From Actinomadura sp. CNU-125 (lineage in GTDB: Bacteria > Actinomycetota > Actinomycetes > Streptosporangiales > Streptosporangiaceae), in contig NZ_MKJY01000592.1 of the NCBI RefSeq assembly GCF_001942465.1, positions 25,804-89,803 on the forward strand: a stretch of DNA of 64,000 nucleotides. Reading direction: 5' to 3'. Numbering within the stretch: the first letter of the stretch is position 1; each line of letters opens with the position of its first letter. Below are positions 33,196 through 42,136 of this stretch, in pieces. The position numbers and the translations under genes are program-made. The notes under the pieces were generated by a model that saw nothing but the letters and a program-made list of their open reading frames with translations, was not told the origin of the DNA and ran no database searches.

Positions 33196-34533
33196 TCAGG
33201 CGAACGGCCGGCCGGCCTCGGCGTAGGAGACCGCGGAGCGATAGATGTTGGTGGCCATCAGCCCCTCCTCGCCCTCGGCGCGCAGGGCGTAGAGCCGGGC
33301 GACCTCGGTACGGACGCGCTCGTCGCCGGGGGCGGCCTCCAGCGCGTAGTCCGCCAGGTGGCAGGCCAGCCGCAGGTCGCTCTCGGCGACCGATGTCGCG
33401 CGTTCCAGGACCGTGTGCGCGCCACCGGCGAGGTCGGCGACCTGCGCCGCGACGTCCGCGCGGGTCGCGGGCTTGAGTTCGCTGGGGCGGCCGCTCCACC
33501 AGCCCCCGTAGTAGCGGATGACGTTGCGGACGATGAACTCCGCCTCGTCGTAGACCGGCTGGAGCCACGGCGAGGCCGAGTGCGGCAGCTCGACCCGGCG
33601 GACCACGTCGACGTGCGGGGGCGAGCCGTCCTCCAGAACCTGCAGCGTGCGCTCGACGATCTGTTCGAGCAGCTCCGCGGTCTCCAGCAGCACCCGGCGC
33701 ACCAGCCCGGGGTCGTCGACGATCGGACCGCCGTGCCCGGGGCACAGCGAACGGGCTCCGGTGGCGGCCATCGCGCGCAGGCCCCGCGCCCAGTCCCACG
33801 GGTAACGCTGCGCCTTCTGCGGGTTTCCCGCGTTGGGGACGCCCCAGATCATCAGGTCGCCGGTGCACAGCACGCCGCGGTCGGGAGAGAAAACCCAGGT
33901 GTGGTCGTCGGTTTCGCCCCTGCACGCGTGCAGCTCGAACCGCACGCCGCCGACCGTGATGTCCAGGGCGTCCTGGTAGTAGAGGGTGGGCGGATGCTCG
34001 GGGGCGCCGAACCGGAGCTCGGCGGTGCGGAAGTTCGGATCGTCCGGACGGCCGCCGAACTGCCGGCTGTTGACGACCGCGTTGTGCTCGGGGGTGCGCT
34101 CGTAGCGGGCGAAGCGCTCGGCCATCGCGGCCTGTCCGATGACGCGCGGGAGCGGCCGGCCCTCGTGCAGGAACGCGCCCAGGCCGAAGGCGTGGTCGAC
34201 GTGGCCGTGGGTGTAGACGGCGGTGTGCACGGGCAGGTCGCTGCGGTCCCGGATCCGCTCGGCGATGTCGGGAGCGAACAGCCGGGTCCCGGAGTCGACG
34301 AGGACCAGCCCGTCGTCGGTGGCGAACGCGGTGACCCCCGACCCGATGGACGCGAACCAGGTGTCGGGTGCGACCTCGACGGGGCCGCCCGTCCAGAAGA
34401 ACTTGGCCTCGCTCGGACTGCGCTCACCCGACCCCAGCCACTGCGCGCTCGGGTTCGGGTTCCCGGCGTCGTCTCGCTCGCCGTCTCGTTCCTCGTCGCT
34501 GAGTTCTTCGTTGCTCGGTTTCTCGTCGCACAT
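33196..34533 (-). CDS. MBL-fold hydrolase with alkyl-sulfatase dimerisation domain
   Basis: A 445-residue protein. The zinc site motif THGHVDH (His109, His111, Asp113, His114) and the later GETDDHTW and CPGHGGPI segments define a metallo-beta-lactamase fold. The C-terminal 130 residues (YYGGWWSGRPSELKP, then RLACHLADYALEAAPGD) match the alkyl-sulfatase dimerisation domain of SdsA1-type enzymes; the separate SCP2-like third domain of full SdsA1 is missing. It likely hydrolyses a sulfate ester or a related ester. The ATG at 34531-34533 follows GAGGAGG by six bases, which decides the start. Upstream is a TetR gene in the same direction; downstream are the TauD and importer genes. Confidence 0.85.
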   Translation of the reverse strand: MCDEKPSNEELSDEERDGERDDAGNPNPSAQWLGSGERSPSEAKFFWTGGPVEVAPDTWFASIGSGVTAFATDDGLVLVDSGTRLFAPDIAERIRDRSDLPVHTAVYTHGHVDHAFGLGAFLHEGRPLPRVIGQAAMAERFARYERTPEHNAVVNSRQFGGRPDDPNFRTAELRFGAPEHPPTLYYQDALDITVGGVRFELHACRGETDDHTWVFSPDRGVLCTGDLMIWGVPNAGNPQKAQRYPWDWARGLRAMAATGARSLCPGHGGPIVDDPGLVRRVLLETAELLEQIVERTLQVLEDGSPPHVDVVRRVELPHSASPWLQPVYDEAEFIVRNVIRYYGGWWSGRPSELKPATRADVAAQVADLAGGAHTVLERATSVAESDLRLACHLADYALEAAPGDERVRTEVARLYALRAEGEEGLMATNIYRSAVSYAEAGRPFA

Positions 34534-34709
34534 CGGCGACCTCCTCGATGTCGGCGCCCATCGGACGCCGCCGATCACGAACAATCGTCATCATCCGCTT
34601 CCGAATGCTGCCGATTGAGATCGAATTTGGGCATGCGCAACCCACGGCTGCGCCGTCCTGTTGTTTTCTGTGAATTGTTCGCGCCAAAAGCGCGGGATGT
34701 TCCGGTGCG

Positions 34710-35318
34710 CTATCCCGGGCGACTCGACGACGGTGCCGTCAGCAGCCCGGTGGCCGCGTCGATCACGGCGGCCGTGACCTCCTCGGGGTCGCCGCCCTCC
34801 CCGTCCTGGTGGAGCTGTTCCAGTTCGGCGAGGCCCGAAAGGATGAGTTCGCTGACCCAGCGGATCCGCAGCCGCACCTGCACCGGGGGTAGGCGCGACG
34901 ACAGCCGGTCGGCGAGCAGCCGGCCGGCGGCTACGGCCTCGTCCAGGCCGCCCGCCTCGGGAAGGGCGCCCGGCCGCCTGCCCAGGTACTCGAACAGCCG
35001 GTTCAGGAAACGGACGTAGTGACTGTCCGGCCGGACGGCCTGCTCGGCCAGCGGGCGGATCAGCGCCTCGACCACCGGACGGGTGTCGCTGTCGGCGCCG
35101 AGGGGTTCGAGCAGCTCGCGCCGCCGGGCGTCGATCACGTCCAGCCGGTGCCGGAAGATCGCCTTTATCAGCGACTCCCGGTCACCGAAATGATATTGCG
35201 CCGCATTCGCATTGCGCTGCTCGGCGGCGACACTGATCTGCCGCAACGAAGTACCGTCGATGCCCTGGGCCGCGAACAACCGTTCGGCGGCAAGCAAGAT
35301 CAATGTCTGCGTCGTCAC
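34710..35318 (-). CDS. TetR/AcrR-family regulator
   Basis: About 202 residues. The helix-turn-helix reads LAAERLFAAQGIDGTSLRQISVAAEQRNANAAQYHFGDRESLI. The C-terminal domain resembles TetR_C of the YbiH/CymR-like group (YVRFLNRLFEYLGRR). The GTG at 35316-35318 (start VTTQTLILLAAERLF) is chosen because helix 1 begins at once; an ATG nine bases upstream is possible. A perfect 20-base inverted repeat lies immediately upstream, suited to autorepression. The gene precedes the MBL-TauD-importer run in the same direction, which it probably controls. Confidence 0.9.
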   Translation of the reverse strand: MTTQTLILLAAERLFAAQGIDGTSLRQISVAAEQRNANAAQYHFGDRESLIKAIFRHRLDVIDARRRELLEPLGADSDTRPVVEALIRPLAEQAVRPDSHYVRFLNRLFEYLGRRPGALPEAGGLDEAVAAGRLLADRLSSRLPPVQVRLRIRWVSELILSGLAELEQLHQDGEGGDPEEVTAAVIDAATGLLTAPSSSRPG

Positions 35319-35322
35319 GAAG

Positions 35323-35342
35323 TACACGTTAAAACACGTGTA
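35323..35342. promoter_or_regulatory. Perfect inverted repeat, likely TetR operator
   Basis: TACACGT-N6-ACGTGTA on the minus strand, a perfect seven-base inverted repeat spanning 20 bases, AT-rich against its surroundings and 5 bases before the TetR start. Size and place fit a TetR dimer site. Confidence 0.65.
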
Positions 35343-35374
35343 TTAAAGTGTCAAGCATCGGCCCGGGCCGGACC

Positions 35375-36952
35375 CTATTCGTCCGCTTCCGGGAGCAGTA
35401 CGCGGAAAGTGCAGCCCGCGCCGGGCGCGGCGTCCAGCTCCAGGCGGCCGCCGTGCGCGGTGACCAGAGCGTGTGCGATGGCCAGGCCGAGCCCGGATCC
35501 GCCGCCGGCGGTCCGGCTGCGGGAGCCGTCGACGCGGAAGAAGCGGTCGAAGACGCGGCGTCGCTGCTCGGCGGTGAGTCCGGGGCCCTGGTCGGCGACC
35601 TCCAGGACGGCGTGGCCGCCCACGGTGCCGACGCCGATGCGGATCGGCGCGTCCGCGGGGGTGTGGGTGACGGCGTTGCCCACCAGGTTGGTGACGACCT
35701 GGCGCAGCCTGGCCTCGTCGGCCAGTGCGGGGGCGCTGCCGGGACGGCCGCCGCCGGGGCCGGTGAGGGTGACCGCGCGTTCGGCGTCCAGGGCGCGGAC
35801 GTCGCGCAGGGCGTCGGCGGCGAGCGTGCGCAGGTCCATCGGGGCCAGGGCGAGGCCGAAGCCCGGGCCCGCGCCGGACGGGTCCGCCGCCTCGTCCAGC
35901 CGGTCCAGCAGGAGCATGTCCTCCACCAGCCGTGCGAGGCGGGTGGACTCCGCGGCGATCCGGTCCATGGTCTGGTCGATGTCGGAAGTCGTTGGCAGCG
36001 CCCCCATCCGGTACAGGTCGGTGTGACCCTTGATCCCGGCGAGCGGGGTGCGCAGCTCGTGCCCGGCGTCGGCGAAGAACCGCCGCATCCGCGCCTCGGC
36101 CTCGGCGCGTCCCCGGAAGGCCGCGTCGATCTGGGCGAGCATCTGGTTCAGGCTCGCCGTCAGGCTGCCGACCTCGGTGCGCGGACCGGCGAGCTCGGGG
36201 ACGCGGCGGGACAGGTCGCCCGCCGCGATCGCGGCCGCGGTCTCCTCGATGCGGGTGAGCGGCCGCAGCCCCGACCGCACCGCGATCCACCCGGCCGCCG
36301 TGAGCACGGCCAGCAGCACCAGACCCGCGGTGAGCGAGATCGCCCGGGTCTTGGCTACGGTCCGGTCCACCTCCTCCAGGGACATCGCGATGACGACGCT
36401 TCCCGCCGCGTCGTTCCCCCGCGCGGCGTTCCCCCGCGCGGCGTTCCCCCGCGCGGCGTCGTCCTGCGCCGACGCGCCGCCCGGAGCCCGGCCGAACGTC
36501 CCCCGACCCGGCCGGGCCAGCGCGATGACGCGCCAGGGGTGGTCCCCGTAGCGGGCCGGGACGGTGAACGGGCGCCCGCCGTGGGCCATGACGGCGGCCG
36601 TGTCGAGCGGCGGCAGGTCCGGCCCGCCCCCCGGCGGCGCGGTGCCGGTGTCGATGGCGCGGCGGACCGAACCGTCGGGCGCGAGGTAGGCGATGACCGT
36701 GTCGCCGAGCAGGCTCAGCGTCCGTTTCCCTTGCTGTCCTCCTGAACCGGACGGCTCGGGCGCGCGGGCGGCGATGTGCCCCGTCACCGCGAGCCGCTCG
36801 TCCACGCGGTCCTGCAGGTAGCCGTGCAGCGCCAGGCCGACGACCACGCCCGCGACCAGCAGTCCCACGGCGACGAGCGTGGCGGCCAGGCAGAGCAGCC
36901 GGGTGCGCAGGGACAGCCGCCGCAGCGGATGCCCGAGGCGGGGCCGTCTCAT
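35375..36952 (-). CDS. Membrane histidine kinase (HAMP, HisKA, HATPase)
   Basis: A 525-residue sensor kinase. Membrane segments lie near residues 18-40 and 190-212, flanking an extracytoplasmic domain. HAMP follows (RPLTRIEETAAAIAAGDLSRRV). The phospho-acceptor His is in FFADAGHELRTPLAG (near 290). The ATPase domain has NLVGNAVTHTP, DQGPGL and GSGLGLAIAHALV. The sensor domain contains a low-complexity AARGN repeat encoded by a 15-base tandem repeat. The ATG overlaps the stop of the response-regulator gene (ATGA), so the pair is coupled. It reads in the same direction as the membrane protein and MMPL transporter upstream. Confidence 0.92.
   Translation of the reverse strand: MRRPRLGHPLRRLSLRTRLLCLAATLVAVGLLVAGVVVGLALHGYLQDRVDERLAVTGHIAARAPEPSGSGGQQGKRTLSLLGDTVIAYLAPDGSVRRAIDTGTAPPGGGPDLPPLDTAAVMAHGGRPFTVPARYGDHPWRVIALARPGRGTFGRAPGGASAQDDAARGNAARGNAARGNDAAGSVVIAMSLEEVDRTVAKTRAISLTAGLVLLAVLTAAGWIAVRSGLRPLTRIEETAAAIAAGDLSRRVPELAGPRTEVGSLTASLNQMLAQIDAAFRGRAEAEARMRRFFADAGHELRTPLAGIKGHTDLYRMGALPTTSDIDQTMDRIAAESTRLARLVEDMLLLDRLDEAADPSGAGPGFGLALAPMDLRTLAADALRDVRALDAERAVTLTGPGGGRPGSAPALADEARLRQVVTNLVGNAVTHTPADAPIRIGVGTVGGHAVLEVADQGPGLTAEQRRRVFDRFFRVDGSRSRTAGGGSGLGLAIAHALVTAHGGRLELDAAPGAGCTFRVLLPEADE
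36412..36456 (-). repeat. Three tandem 15-base repeats inside the kinase gene
   Basis: CGTTCCCCCGCGCGG is repeated three times without change. It encodes AARGN repeats in the kinase's extracytoplasmic domain and keeps the frame. The copy number could vary between strains. Confidence 0.85.
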
Positions 36953-37689
36953 CGCCGGGGCCCGCGCAGGACGTACCCCACGCCGCGGACGGTGTGGACG
37001 AGCTTGGGCCCGCGCGTGTCGACCTTGCGTCGCAGGTAGCTGATGTAGGTGTCGACGATGCTCGGGTCGCCGCCGAAGTCGTGGTCCCACACGCTCAGCA
37101 GGATCCGGCTCTTGGACATCGTCCGTCCGGCGTTGGCCATCAGGAAGTGCAGCAGCCGGAACTCGGTCGGCGACAGGTGCACGGTGTCTCCGGCGCGGGC
37201 GACGTGGTGGCTCTCGGGCTCCAGCTCCAGATCGGCGACCACGAGCCGGGCGGGCGGCTCTCCCCTCGTGCGGCGCAGCACCGCGTGGATCCGGGCGATC
37301 AGCTCCTCCAGGTCGAACGGTTTGGTGACGTAGTCGTCGCCGCCGAGCCGCAGACCGTGAATCCGGTCGCGGTGATCCTCGCGGGCGGTGACGAACAGTA
37401 CGGACACCTGGCCGACGCGTCCGTCCCGGTACGACCGCGGCTCGGCACGCAGCCGCCGGATCACCTCGAAGCCGTCCATGTCGGGCAGCATGACGTCCAG
37501 GAGGATCAGGTCCGGCGGGCTGCGGACGGCCAGTTCGAGCGCCTCCCGGCCGTTCTCCGCCGCGTCCACCTCGAAGCCGGCGTGGCGCAGCGCGGTGCGC
37601 AGCAGTTCCCGGACGGTCGGCTCGTCGTCCACGACGAGCAGATGGTCCTTGCGGTCCGCCGGGGCGGACGTGCCGGTCGATGACGTCAT
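36949..37689 (-). CDS. OmpR-type response regulator
   Basis: A 246-residue regulator with a receiver domain (VVDDEP, phospho-acceptor Asp in LLDVMLPDMDGF near residue 65, Lys in VTKPFDLEEL) and a C-terminal winged helix (LSPTEFRLLHFLMANAGR, then VDTYISYLRRKVD). It precedes its kinase with an ATGA overlap. The receiver has an insertion (RAEPRSYRDGRVGQVSVLF) after strand 3, as in some actinobacterial relatives. The MMPL transporter and streptophobe protein lie upstream on the same strand, probable members of its regulon or operon. Confidence 0.93.
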   Translation of the reverse strand: MTSSTGTSAPADRKDHLLVVDDEPTVRELLRTALRHAGFEVDAAENGREALELAVRSPPDLILLDVMLPDMDGFEVIRRLRAEPRSYRDGRVGQVSVLFVTAREDHRDRIHGLRLGGDDYVTKPFDLEELIARIHAVLRRTRGEPPARLVVADLELEPESHHVARAGDTVHLSPTEFRLLHFLMANAGRTMSKSRILLSVWDHDFGGDPSIVDTYISYLRRKVDTRGPKLVHTVRGVGYVLRGPRR

Positions 37690-37727
37690 CGTGTGCCCTG
37701 CCGCCTTACCGAGTGAAGGATGGATCG

Positions 37728-39174
37728 TCACCGCGGAGCCTTGCCCCGCCTGCCGGAGCGCAGGGTCCGCAGGAAGCTGCCGGTACTGACCGCGAGCACC
37801 GCCACGACGGGCGAGGTGAGCGCGGAGAACCCCACCGCGCCGCCCAGGGCCGCGGTCGTCCCGCCCATCTCGCTGCCCATGACGCTGATGCCGATCCGTA
37901 GGGAAGCCCGCGACAGCAGACACACCACCAGCGCCAGCCCGCACATGATGCCGGCGGCACGCAGCCCCAGTTCCAGATGACGATTCAGGGAAGCGAACAC
38001 GATCTCGGCCAGCGAGCGAGGCGGGGTACGGGCCCCCGCCAAGTACCCCACGAGCAGCAAGAATACCCCGAGGACCAGCAGGCCGATCAGCCAGAGCGGC
38101 ACACCGCCGACCGGCCAGCCGGGCACGGACACCACCCGGTCTTCGGCCCCGCCGCCCGCCTGACCGCCCATACCGCCCATACCGCCCATACCGCCCAGCA
38201 TCCCCATCATCCCCGCGCCGTTCCCCCGCTCCCGGCGGAGGGCCGCCTCCCACGGCTCGCCCGCACCGGACGTGAGCAGCACGCCCAGCAGGTTCGGCCC
38301 CGCGAGCAGCAGCCCGCCCGCCGCCCGGCCCGCCTGCTCCCGTCCCGCCACCGCCGCGCCCGCCGCCAGCAGGCCGATGACCAGCAAGAGGCAGCACAGG
38401 GCGGTGAACGCACCGGTCAGCGCCGAAACCACGGGATGCCAGCGCAGGCGTACCTCGCTCTCCTCGATCGCGCGCGGCAGCCTCGTCCGCCGGGCGGCCA
38501 GGCAGCCGACCGCGATCACGACGGCCGCCCACACCGCCGCCACCAGCGCGGTCGTCACGACGTCGGCGTGGAAACCGACCTCCGACAGCGCACCGCCTCC
38601 GCCCTGCCCGCCGAGCCCGCCGCCGAGGCCGCCGCCGAGCCCGCCGAGCCACCGCCGGGGCCGCCCTTGCCCAGCCGCTCGGTCATCGCGCGCGCAACCG
38701 GGCGTGCCGTGCGCGAAGGACGCCAGGACGGCGGCGGCGATGACGCAGCGCCCAGCGTCCCGGCGGCCCGCGCCGTCAACTGGCCCGCCGTCGACGGGCG
38801 CGGCGGCGCAGCGGCCGGAAGAACAGGGTCGCCAGCACGGCCGTTCCGACGAACGTCAGCATCAGCGGCACCGCGCTGATCCGCCCGCTCATACCGAGGC
38901 TCAAGCCGCCGAGCATTCCGCCGGCCTGCCCGCCGGACTCGCCGGACCCGCCGGTCAGGCTCACCCCGCCGCCGACGGCCATGCTCACCAGGGTGGGCAC
39001 CAGCCGGGTGAGCGGCGCGACCGCCGCACCGCCCGCCACCGTGAGCGCCGCCGCGGCCGTGAGGGCCATCGCGATGAGCGCCCCGGCGGCGGCCAGGACG
39101 CCCTCGACGATGTGCCGCCACGTCGGGGCCGACGCTTCGGACGCCGACGGCGGTGCGGTTCGAGTGGAAATCAT
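37728..39174 (-). pseudogene. Streptophobe-family membrane protein, interrupted by two one-base frameshifts
   Basis: The reading is split in three frames. The N-terminal part (ATG 39172-39174, MISTRTAPP) runs to 38776 with hydrophobic segments and GGGVSLTGGSGESGG. A middle piece with RAAGTLGAA follows. The C-terminal part (38558 to 37728) has membrane segments and the low-complexity MGGMGGMGGMGG stretch. Restoring one C near 38783 and one G near 38744 gives a single 481-residue protein with about eight membrane segments: the middle then reads LASFAHGTPGCARDD, a normal continuation. The start codon overlaps the stop of the MMPL gene (ATGA). Function of the family is unknown; here it sits between an MMPL exporter and a two-component system. 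Confidence 0.65.
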
Positions 39175-41393
39175 CGGGCTCCTTCGCCGGATCGCCGCTC
39201 CGCGGCCACGAGTTCCCCGCGGCCGTCCGGCGGCGCCTGCGGTCCCGCCGTGCCCCGGCCCTCCACGTCGAGGTTCGGGACGAGCCGGTCCAGCCACCGG
39301 GGCAGCCGCCACGCGCGATCGCCGAGCAGGGCCAGGACGGCGGGGACCAGCGTCATGCGCACCACGAAGGCGTCCAGCAGGACCGCGATCGCCAGCCCGA
39401 ACCCGATCGTCTTGATCATCTGCTCGTCCGAGCCCAGGAACGCGCCGAACACCGAGATCATGATCAGGGCGGCGGCGGTGACGACCCGGGCGCCGTGCCG
39501 GAACCCGTCGACGACGGCCTCCCGCGCCGGTCGTCCGTGCACGTGCGCCTCGCGCATCCGGGTCACCAGGAAGACCTCGTAGTCCATGGCCAGCCCGAAC
39601 ACGACACCGACAAGGAAGATCGGCGTAATCGACATCACCGGGCCCGGCTCCGCCACGCCGAACAGGTCGCTCAGCCATCCCCACTGGAACACGGCGACCA
39701 CGGCGCCGAGCGCGGCCGCGACCGACAGCAGGAATCCGAGCGCGGCCTTGAGCGGGACCAGCAACGACCGGAACACGGCGACCAGCAGCAGGAACGCCAG
39801 CCCCACCACCAGCGTGAGATAGGGCACCAGGGCGTCGGCGAGTTTCTGGGAGACGTCGACGTTCATCGCCGTCGACCCGGTGACGAGCACGCGGGCACGG
39901 CCCGCTCGTTCCAGTCCGGGCGCGCGCAGTGCATGCACCAGCTCGGCGGTCGCCGGGGTGCCGGGCGCCGAGTCCGGGATCACGGTCAGGACGGCGGTGT
40001 CCCCGCCCTCGCTCACCACCGGCTCGCGCACCGTCGCGACGTCCCGCATCTCGCCGATCCGCCCGGCCAGGCTTTCGGCGGTGCCCCGAGCGTCCCCGCC
40101 GTCCGGCCGGACGACCACGGTGAGCGGTCCGTTGAAGCCGGGACCGAAGCCCTCGGCCACCATGTCGTACGCACGCCGCTGGGTGGCGGACGCCGGTTTG
40201 CTCCCGTCGCCGGGCAGCCCGAGTTCCAGCGACGCCACCGGGATCGCCGACACTCCGAGCACCGCGACCCCCGCCAGCAGGAAGACCACCGGGCGGCGCA
40301 CCACGAGTCGGGCCCATCGGACCCCCATGACGGGCCGGGACCGGGCCCGCGCGCCGCGGCGGGGCCCCGCCGGGCCGACCCGGCGGCCCGCGACGCCCAG
40401 CAGCGCCGGGACGAGCGTCACGGCGATCAGCACGGCGAGCGCCACCGTCCCGGCCGCGGCCAGACCCATCCCGGTGAGCACGGGGACGCCCACCACGCTC
40501 AGCCCGGCCAGCGCGATCACCACGGTCAGGCCGGCGAACACCACGGCCGACCCCGCCGTGCCCGCGGCGACCCCGGCCGCCTCCCGCCGGTCCCGTCCGG
40601 CGGCGAGCTCACTCCGGTAGCGCGAGACCACGAAGAGCGCGTAGTCGATGCCCACCGCGAGTCCGATCATCGTCGCCAGCGCCGACGTCGTCGTCCCCAG
40701 CCCGAGCGGGCCGGACAGCGCCTTGACGGCGCCGATCCCGAGCCCGACGCCCAGCAGCGCCGTGAGCAGCGGCAGCCCCGCCGCGACCAGCGAACCGAAC
40801 GTGATCACCAGCACGACGGCCGCCACCAGCAGGCCCAGCGCCTCCGCGGAATGGCCGCCGCCGCGCTTGGCCACGGCGTCGCCCCCCACTTCGACCGCCA
40901 GCCCCGCCGAACGCGCGTCCCGGACGGTGTCCAGCAACGCGTCATGCGCGTCCGAGGACAGCTCGCTCCCGGGGACCTCGTACGAGACCTGGGCGTAGGC
41001 GGTCGTCCCGTCCGCGCTGACCGACGCGCTCCGGTACGGATCGGACACCCGTCCGACCTGCGGTCCCTCGCCCAGCTCGCCGAGGGTCGCCGCGACGGCG
41101 CGGCGGTTCGGCTCGTCCGTCACCTTGCCGTCCGTGGCCTTGAAGACCACCCGGGCGGTGGCGCCGTCGGCGTTCAGTTCGGGGAACTTCTGCGCCAGCA
41201 GTTCGTACGCGCGTTGTGCCTCTGTCCCCGGCATGGAGAAGTCGTTCGCGGGCGGGGCGGGACTCGAGGCGGCCAGCATGCCCACCACGACGAGCAGACC
41301 CGCCCACACCACCGCCACCGGCCAGCGCCTGCGGAAGCAGAAACGGCCCACCTGATACAGCAAAGTCGCCACAGGGATCGGCTCCAGATACAT
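39171..41393 (-). CDS. MMPL-family (RND) membrane transporter
   Basis: A 740-residue protein with two halves, each with one membrane segment, a large extracytoplasmic loop and five further segments (12 in total). MMPL motifs include the GIDYALFVVSRYRSEL segment with the conserved Asp-Tyr pair in segment 4 and its counterpart FGLAMDYEVFLVTRMREAHVHG. Members move lipids or small molecules using the proton gradient. The ATG at 41391-41393 (MYLEPIPVATLLYQVGRF) is chosen over a more upstream one because the first membrane segment begins about 20 residues later. Its stop overlaps the start of the streptophobe gene. Confidence 0.92.
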   Translation of the reverse strand: MYLEPIPVATLLYQVGRFCFRRRWPVAVVWAGLLVVVGMLAASSPAPPANDFSMPGTEAQRAYELLAQKFPELNADGATARVVFKATDGKVTDEPNRRAVAATLGELGEGPQVGRVSDPYRSASVSADGTTAYAQVSYEVPGSELSSDAHDALLDTVRDARSAGLAVEVGGDAVAKRGGGHSAEALGLLVAAVVLVITFGSLVAAGLPLLTALLGVGLGIGAVKALSGPLGLGTTTSALATMIGLAVGIDYALFVVSRYRSELAAGRDRREAAGVAAGTAGSAVVFAGLTVVIALAGLSVVGVPVLTGMGLAAAGTVALAVLIAVTLVPALLGVAGRRVGPAGPRRGARARSRPVMGVRWARLVVRRPVVFLLAGVAVLGVSAIPVASLELGLPGDGSKPASATQRRAYDMVAEGFGPGFNGPLTVVVRPDGGDARGTAESLAGRIGEMRDVATVREPVVSEGGDTAVLTVIPDSAPGTPATAELVHALRAPGLERAGRARVLVTGSTAMNVDVSQKLADALVPYLTLVVGLAFLLLVAVFRSLLVPLKAALGFLLSVAAALGAVVAVFQWGWLSDLFGVAEPGPVMSITPIFLVGVVFGLAMDYEVFLVTRMREAHVHGRPAREAVVDGFRHGARVVTAAALIMISVFGAFLGSDEQMIKTIGFGLAIAVLLDAFVVRMTLVPAVLALLGDRAWRLPRWLDRLVPNLDVEGRGTAGPQAPPDGRGELVAAERRSGEGAR

Positions 41394-41692
41394 CGGCTCG
41401 GAAATCGCGACGCGGTCGCCCGAAGAACGAAGGCGTTCGGTCGCGGAAGGCGGCGCCCACCGGAAGCGGTGCGCCGCGACGTGGCCTCCGAGCGTGCCAC
41501 CCGTTTCTGACCGTTCCCGGAGCGTTTCTGAGAGCTTCTTGAGAACGCACGTCCGGAAACCGCGCCGATGATGAGCGCGGCGGAGCTTTTCCGTTCTGCG
41601 GGCCCCGGATACACAAAGAACTTTCAGCACCGCGAGCGTGGCGGGACGCAGGGCGGAGCCGGCATCGCCGGGGCGCACCCCCTCGATACCGT

Positions 41693-42136
41693 GTGCCGGT
41701 GGGGTGCTGGACGGGTTACTTGCTACGGGACACCGACGGGTCGTGCCGGTTCCTCCACGTCAAATGGGGCGCCTGGCACCTGCTCGACCAGGACGGCCTG
41801 GCGGAGGCCATCGCGTCGCTGCGCCGCGACGGCGCGCCGATCGACGAGGTCGAGGCCGGTCGCTTCGACGAGCACCTGGCCGTGACCGGTCGCCGCGCCC
41901 CTGACGGACGGGCGGTGCCGCAAAAGGTCGCCGCGGAGTGGGACGCCGCCCGACGCGGCATCCACGTGGACCCGCGCCCCCTGCGGGCACCCACGTACGG
42001 GAGGCTCAACGGCCCCGGGTGGCCGCCGCCCCGCCCGGCAATGGGACGCCCGGCGGCAGGAGCCGCCGGGCCGTGTGTGGTGCGTCGGTGCGTCAGAGGC
42101 CGAGGGTCACCGGGATGGAGAGCGGGCCGATGGTGA
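41693..42136 (+). CDS. Possible small hypothetical protein
   Basis: A GTG-started frame of 147 codons. The first 105 residues look protein-like, e.g. GYLLRDTDGSCRFLHVKWGAWHLLDQDGLAEAI and balanced composition, while the last 40 run through the P450 terminator and the P450 3' end and are unlikely to be real. I recognise no family. If real, it may have lost its proper stop to a one-base error like those elsewhere in this window. The region between the MMPL start (41393) and the P450 stop (42093) otherwise shows nothing I can identify. Confidence 0.35.
   Translation: MPVGCWTGYLLRDTDGSCRFLHVKWGAWHLLDQDGLAEAIASLRRDGAPIDEVEAGRFDEHLAVTGRRAPDGRAVPQKVAAEWDAARRGIHVDPRPLRAPTYGRLNGPGWPPPRPAMGRPAAGAAGPCVVRRCVRGRGSPGWRAGRW
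42049..42070 (-). terminator. Terminator hairpin after the conservon-P450 operon
   Basis: CCCGGCGGC and GCCGCCGGG form a perfect nine-base stem with an AGGA loop. It lies 23 bases past the P450 stop on the minus strand. Confidence 0.7.

Noticed and set aside
38160..38220. Short repeats (MGGMGGMGG) as CRISPR-like or satellite
   Set aside because: They are a few short glycine/methionine codon repeats within the streptophobe gene; no spacers.
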